64,000 bases of DNA from positions 1 through 64,000 of the forward strand of contig CALSZZ010000001.1 in the NCBI GenBank assembly GCA_943841885.1, in the 5' to 3' direction. The DNA comes from Candidatus Thalassarchaeaceae archaeon (lineage in GTDB: Archaea > Thermoplasmatota > Poseidoniia > Poseidoniales > Thalassarchaeaceae). The position numbers and the translations under genes were made by a program. Within the stretch, counting starts at the first letter, position 1, and each line of letters starts with the position of its first letter. The notes under the pieces are model-generated. The model was not told the DNA's origin and did not search any database. It saw only the letters and a list, made by a program, of their open reading frames with translations. Positions 57,973 through 64,000 of the stretch are shown here, piece by piece.

Positions 57973-60900
57973 ATGGATTTTATTTTTAACAAAAAATCTA
58001 TTTCGTTTTTCTTGGTCGTTTTATTCATAGGAATCCCATTATTGGGATTAATAACTTCAGATTTAAATCAATCACCACAAGAACTATCTGAATCTCAAAA
58101 CCCCAAAAATACCTATGAATCAACCTTGGGAGCAGTCAATATCCTGGGTGAATCTTATGTCAATGTGGCAGGATTTCAAGAAGGCTCAATCTATACTCAT
58201 TCTACTTTAGCTGCAGGAGCGTCTCATACATGTGCAATACTTGATGATGGGTCTGTAAGTTGTTGGGGAACAATGAGCTATGGTCAACTTGGAGATGGAA
58301 CTACTACTGATAGAAATACACCTACTCAAACATCTAGTTTAGGAACAGATAGAACTGCAGTTGCAATAACTGCAGGAATTCATCACACATGTGCAATTCT
58401 TGATGATGGATCTGTAAGTTGTTGGGGAAACAATGCATATGGTCAACTTGGAGATGGAACTACTACTGATAGAAATACACCTACTCAAACATCTAGTTTA
58501 GGAACAGATAGAACTGCAGTTGCAATAACTGCAGGAGATTATCACACATGTGCAATTCTTGATGATGGATCTGTAAGTTGTTGGGGAAACAATGGCATGG
58601 TCAACTTGGAGATGGAACTACTACTAATAGAAATACACCTACTCAAACATCTAGTTTAGGAACAGATAGAACTGCAGTTGCAATAACTGCAGGAGATTAT
58701 CACACATGTGCAATTCTTGATGATGGATCTGTAAGTTGTTGGGGATACAATGGCTATGGTCAACTTGGAGATGGAACTACTACTGATAGAAATACACCTA
58801 CTCAAACATCTAGTTTAGGAACAGATAGAACTGCAGTTGCAATAACTGCAGGAGATTATCATACATGTGCAATTCTTGATGATGGATCTGTAAGTTGTTG
58901 GGGAAAGAATTACTATGGGCAACTTGGAGATGGAACTACTACTGATAGAAATACACCTACTCAAACATCTAGTTTAGGAACAGATAGAACTGCAGTTGCA
59001 ATATCTGCAGGAAGATATCACACATGTGCAGTTCTTGATGATGGGTCTGTAAGTTGTTGGGGGCTCGGTTACTATGGCGCACTTGGAGATGGATCTAACA
59101 CTGATCGAACTGCACCTACTCAAACATCTAGTTTAGGGACAGATAGAACTGCAGTTGCAATATCTGCAGGAGATATCACACATGTGCAGTAATCTTTACC
59201 GAGGAAAATTCTGGAGAATATTATGGAGCAGAATTAAAATGTTGGGGATACAATGCACGTGGTCAACTTGGAGATGGAACTACTACTAATAGAAATACAC
59301 CTACTCAAACTTCTAGTTTTGGAACGGATATTTATCAAGATACAATATCGGTAGGAAGATGGCACACATGTGCAATACTTGATGATGGATCTGTGAGTTG
59401 TTGGGGATACAATAACTATGGTCAGATTGGGGATGGAACTACTACTGATAGAAATACACCCACTCAAACATCTAGTTTAGGAACAGATAGAACTGCAGTT
59501 GCAATATCTGCAGGAAGATATCACACATGTGCAATTCTTGATGATGGATCTGTAAGTTGTTGGGGACGCAATGACATACGGTCAACTTGGAGATGGAACT
59601 ACTACTGATAGAAATACACCTACTCAAACATCTAGTTTAGGAACGGATAGAACTGCAGTTGCAATAACTGCAGGAGAGTATCATACATGTGCAATACTTG
59701 ATGATGGATCTGTAAGTTGTTGGGGACACAATGGCTATGGTCAACTTGGAGATGGAACTACTACTGATAGAAATACACCTGCTCAAACATCTAGTTTAGG
59801 AACAGATAGAACTGCAGTTGCAATAACTGCAGGAGCTTATTCATACATGTGCAATACTTGATGATGGATCTGTAAGTTGTTGGGGAAGGAATACTATGGT
59901 CAACTTGGAGATGGAACTACTACTCATAGAAATACACCTACTCAAACATCTAGTTTAGGAACAGATAGAACTGCAGTTGCAATAACTGCAGGAGACTATC
60001 ATACATGTGCAATTCTTGATGATGGATCTGTAAGTTGTTGGGGATACAATAGCTATGGTCAACTTGGAGATGGAACTACTACTAATAGAAATACACCTAC
60101 TCAAACATCTAGTTTAGGAACAGATAGAACTGCAGTTGCAATAACTGCAGGAGATTATCACACATGTGCAATTCTTGATGATGGATCTGTAAGTTGTTGG
60201 GGAAACAATGCGATGGTCAACTTGGAGATGGAACTACTACTAATAGAAATACACCTACTCAAACATCTAGTTTAGGAACAGATAGAACTGCAGTTGCAAT
60301 AACTGCAGGAGATTATCACACATGTGCAATTCTTGATGATGGATCTGTAAGTTGTTGGGGATACAATGACTATGGTCAACTTGGAGATGGAACTACTACT
60401 GATAGAAATACACCTACTCAAACATCTAGTTTAGGAACAGATAGAACTGCCTGGAGGAATTCCAAAACTATACAAGTCTCAGAGAGAGATTATGATGGCG
60501 ATGGAATCTTGAATATTTTTGATCCGTCCTATCTTACATGTGCGGCAGGAACTTATTCAAATATTTACAATCCAGGAGTATGTACTGCTGCTTCAGTAGG
60601 ATATTACATTGATGCTACTGGATCATCAGGTCAAACTCCATGTGCAATAGGAACCTATCAACCAGATGCTGGTCAAACTTCTTGCTTAGATGCAGATGCA
60701 GGATATTATGTTGATTCAACCGCTCAAACAACACAAACAGAATGTGCAGCAGGAACTTACCAAGCATCTACTGGACAATCTTCCTGTACTGATGCTTCTG
60801 CAGGATATTATGTTTCCAACAACCGGTCAAACATCACAAACAGCCTGTCTTGCAGGAACATACAATGCAGGTACTGGTTCTACAACTCCCAGTGATTGCT

Positions 60901-63900
60901 TAGATGCAGATGCAGGATATTATGTTGGATCTACCGGTCAATCTTCACAAACAGAATGTGCAGCAGGAACTTACCAAGCATCTACTGGACAATCTTCCTG
61001 TACTGATGCTTCTGCAGGATATTATGTTCCAACAACCGCTCAAACATCACAAACAGAATGTGCAGCAGGAACTTACCAAGCATCTACTGGACAATCCTCT
61101 TGCTTGGATGCAGATGCAGGATATTATGTTGATTCTACACTCGGAGCAGCTCAAACATCACAAACAGCCTGTCTTGCAGGAACATACAATGCAGGTACTG
61201 GTTCTACAACTCCCAGTGATTGCTTAGATGCAGATGCAGGATATTATGTTGGATCTACCGGTCAATCTTCACAAACAGAATGTGCAGCAGGAACTTACCA
61301 AGCATCTACTGGACAATCTTCCTGTACTGATGCTTCTGCAGGATATTATGTTCCAACAACCGGTCAAACATCACAAACAGAATGTGCAGAAGGAACATAT
61401 CAACCAGATACTGGTCAAACTTCTTGTGGAAATGCAGATGCAGGATATTACATTGATGCTACTGGATCATCAGGGCAAACTCCATGTGCAATAGGAACCT
61501 ATCAACCAGATGCTGGTCAAACTTCTTGCTTAGATGCAGATGCAGGATATTATGTAGATTCAACCGCTCAAACAACACAAACAGAATGTGCAGCAGGAAC
61601 TTACCAAGCATCTACTGGACAATCCTCTTGCTTGGATGCAGATGCAGGATATTATGTTGATTCTACACTCGGAGCAGCTCAAACATCACAAACAGCCTGT
61701 CTTGCAGGAACATACAATGCAGGTACTGGTTCTACAACTCCCAGTGATTGCTTAGATGCAGATGCAGGATATTATGTTGGATCTACCGGTCAATCTTCAC
61801 AAACAGAATGTGCAGCAGGAACTTACCAAGCATCTACTGGACAATCTTCCTGTACTGATGCTTCTGCAGGATATTATGTTCCAACAACCGGTCAAACATC
61901 ACAAACAGAATGTGCAGAAGGAACATATCAACCAGATACTGGTCAAACTTCTTGTGGAAATGCAGATGCAGGATATTACATTGATGCTACTGGATCATCA
62001 GGGCAAACTCCATGTGCAATAGGAACCTATCAACCAGATGCTGGTCAAACTTCTTGCTTAGATGCAGATGCAGGATATTATGTAGATTCAACCGCTCAAA
62101 CAACACAAACAGAATGTGCAGCAGGAACTTACCAAGCATCTACTGGACAATCCTCTTGCTTAGATGCAGATGCAGGATATTATGTTGATTCTACACTCGG
62201 AGCAGCTCAAACATCACAAACAGCCTGTCTTGCAGGAACATACAATGCAGGTACTGGTTCTACAACTCCCAGTGATTGCTTAGATGCAGATGCAGGATAT
62301 TATGTTGGATCTACCGGTCAATCTTCACAAACAGAATGTGCAGCAGGGACTTACCAAGCATCTACTGGACAATCTTCCTGTACTGATGCTTCTGCAGGAT
62401 ATTATGTTCCAACAACCGGTCAAACATCACAAACAGAATGTGCAGAAGGAACATATCAACCAGATACTGGTCAAACTTCTTGTGGAAATGCAGATGCAGG
62501 ATATTACATTGATGCTACTGGATCATCAGGGCAAACTCCATGTGCAATAGGAACCTATCAACCAGATGCTGGTCAAACTTCTTGCTTAGATGCAGATGCA
62601 GGATATTATGTAGATTCAACCGCTCAAACAACACAAACAGAATGTGCAGCAGGAACTTACCAAGCATCTACTGGACAATCCTCTTGCTTAGATGCAGATG
62701 CAGGATATTATGTTGATTCTACACTCGGAGCAGCTCAAACATCACAAACAGCCTGTCTTGCAGGAACATACAATGCAGGTACTGGTTCTACAACTCCCAG
62801 TGATTGCTTAGATGCAGATGCAGGATATTATGTTGGATCTACCGGTCAATCTTCACAAACAGAATGTGCAGCAGGGACTTACCAAGCATCTACTGGACAA
62901 TCTTCCTGTACTGATGCTTCTGCAGGATATTATGTTCCAACAACCGGTCAAACATCACAAACAGAATGTGCAGAAGGAACATATCAACCAGATACTGGTC
63001 AAACTTCTTGTGGAAATGCAGATGCAGGATATTACATTGATGCTACTGGATCATCAGGGCAAACTCCATGTGCAATAGGAACCTATCAACCAGATGCTGG
63101 TCAAACTTCTTGCTTAGATGCAGATGCAGGATATTATGTAGATTCAACCGCTCAAACAACACAAACAGAATGTGCAGCAGGAACTTACCAAGCATCTACT
63201 GGACAATCCTCTTGCTTAGATGCAGATGCAGGATATTATGTTGATTCTACACTCGGAGCAGCTCAAACATCACAAACAGCCTGTCTTGCAGGAACATACA
63301 ATGCAGGTACTGGTTCTACAACTCCCAGTGATTGCTTAGATGCAGATGCAGGATATTATGTTGGATCTACCGGTCAATCTTCACAAACAGAATGTGCAGC
63401 AGGGACTTACCAAGCATCTACTGGACAATCTTCCTGTACTGATGCTTCTGCAGGATATTATGTTCCAACAACCGGTCAAACATCACAAACAGAATGTGCA
63501 GAAGGAACATATCAACCAGATACTGGTCAAACTTCTTGTGGAAATGCAGATGCAGGATATTACATTGATGCTACTGGATCATCAGGGCAAACTCCATGTG
63601 CAATAGGAACCTATCAACCAGATGCTGGTCAAACTTCTTGCTTAGATGCAGATGCAGGATATTATGTAGATTCAACCGCTCAAACAACACAAACAGAATG
63701 TGCAGCAGGGACTTACCAAGCATCTACTGGACAATCCTCTTGCTTGGATGCAGATGCAGGATATTATGTTGATTCTAATGCATCAATCACTCAAACTGAA
63801 TGCGCAATAGGAACCTATCAACCAGGCATTGGACAACTGTCTTGTATTGATGCAGATGCAGGTAATTACGTTCCAACAACTGGTCAATCCTCACAAACTG

Positions 63901-64000
63901 AATGTGCAGCAGGAACCTATCAACCAGATACAGGGCAGTCGTTATGTTTAGATGCAGATGCAGGATATTATGTCGATACTAATGCATCTACTAGTCAGAC
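57973..64000 (+). CDS. giant RCC1-repeat + Cys-rich ephrin-receptor/GCC2-GCC3-like repeat surface protein; runs off the window; multiple single-base frameshifts between 58596 and 60816
   Basis: Signal-peptide-like N-terminus ([15 protein letters not shown]); repeated [51 protein letters not shown]; then [11 protein letters not shown] linker and about 35-aa [27 protein letters not shown] units. Frame with codons at positions divisible by 3 is open from about 60816 to the window end. Confidence 0.8.
58190..60450 (+). repeat. about 14 near-identical RCC1-encoding tandem repeats, about 156 bp each
   Basis: ggaacagatagaactgcagttgcaataactgcagga...gatgatggatctgtaagttgttgggga recurs about every 156 bp. 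Confidence 0.9.
61040..63768 (+). repeat. 528-bp tandem super-repeat (five 35-36-aa Cys-rich motifs per unit), about five copies, near 100% identical
   Basis: Same alternative-frame ORF recurs at 61228, 61756, 62284, 62812 and 63340 (spacing exactly 528 = 176 codons). Confidence 0.95.

Noticed and set aside
61228-63606. Series of identical 88-aa ORFs ([21 protein letters not shown]...) at 528-bp spacing
   Set aside because: They are +1-frame readings of the Cys-rich super-repeat; the real frame is open but has no Met, so the ORF caller missed it.
58190-63768. Possible CRISPR-like array
   Set aside because: Repeats are 156 bp and 528 bp, coding, with no short repeat/unique spacer pattern and no cas genes nearby.

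Overview
AT-rich archaeal chromosome segment. Gene content fits a marine planktonic euryarchaeon (Poseidoniia / Marine Group II-like; inferred from gene content only). Core loci include MCM, GatE, Trm1, PAC2-family protein, Pth2, a YchF/OBG-type GTPase, an archaeosine radical-SAM enzyme, and the ftsZ-secE-spt5-rpl11-rpl1-rpl10-rpl12 block. A fused branched-chain amino-acid ABC transporter, an AddAB-like helicase/nuclease pair, a Ni-superoxide dismutase with its SodX-like protease, and two very large RCC1 + Cys-rich-repeat surface proteins are also present. The most unusual observations are: (1) ribosomal protein L11 reduced to its C-terminal RNA-binding domain, with its own Shine-Dalgarno and no room for the N-terminal domain; (2) NusG/Spt5 carrying an N-terminal degenerate Nudix-like domain; (3) a giant repeat surface protein running off the window end, with an exact 528-bp tandem super-repeat and a cluster of single-base frameshifts; (4) a mosaic, apparently permuted solute-binding lipoprotein; (5) both subunits of an AddAB-like pair carrying Cys-ligated (Fe-S type) nuclease motifs; (6) an SD-sequestering inverted repeat upstream of sodN. 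Four conserved genes (purM, ltaE, AK6-like kinase, CaCA antiporter) are each interrupted by one single-base frameshift, so sequencing or assembly indels must be considered. No tRNA, rRNA, CRISPR array or transposase was recognised.
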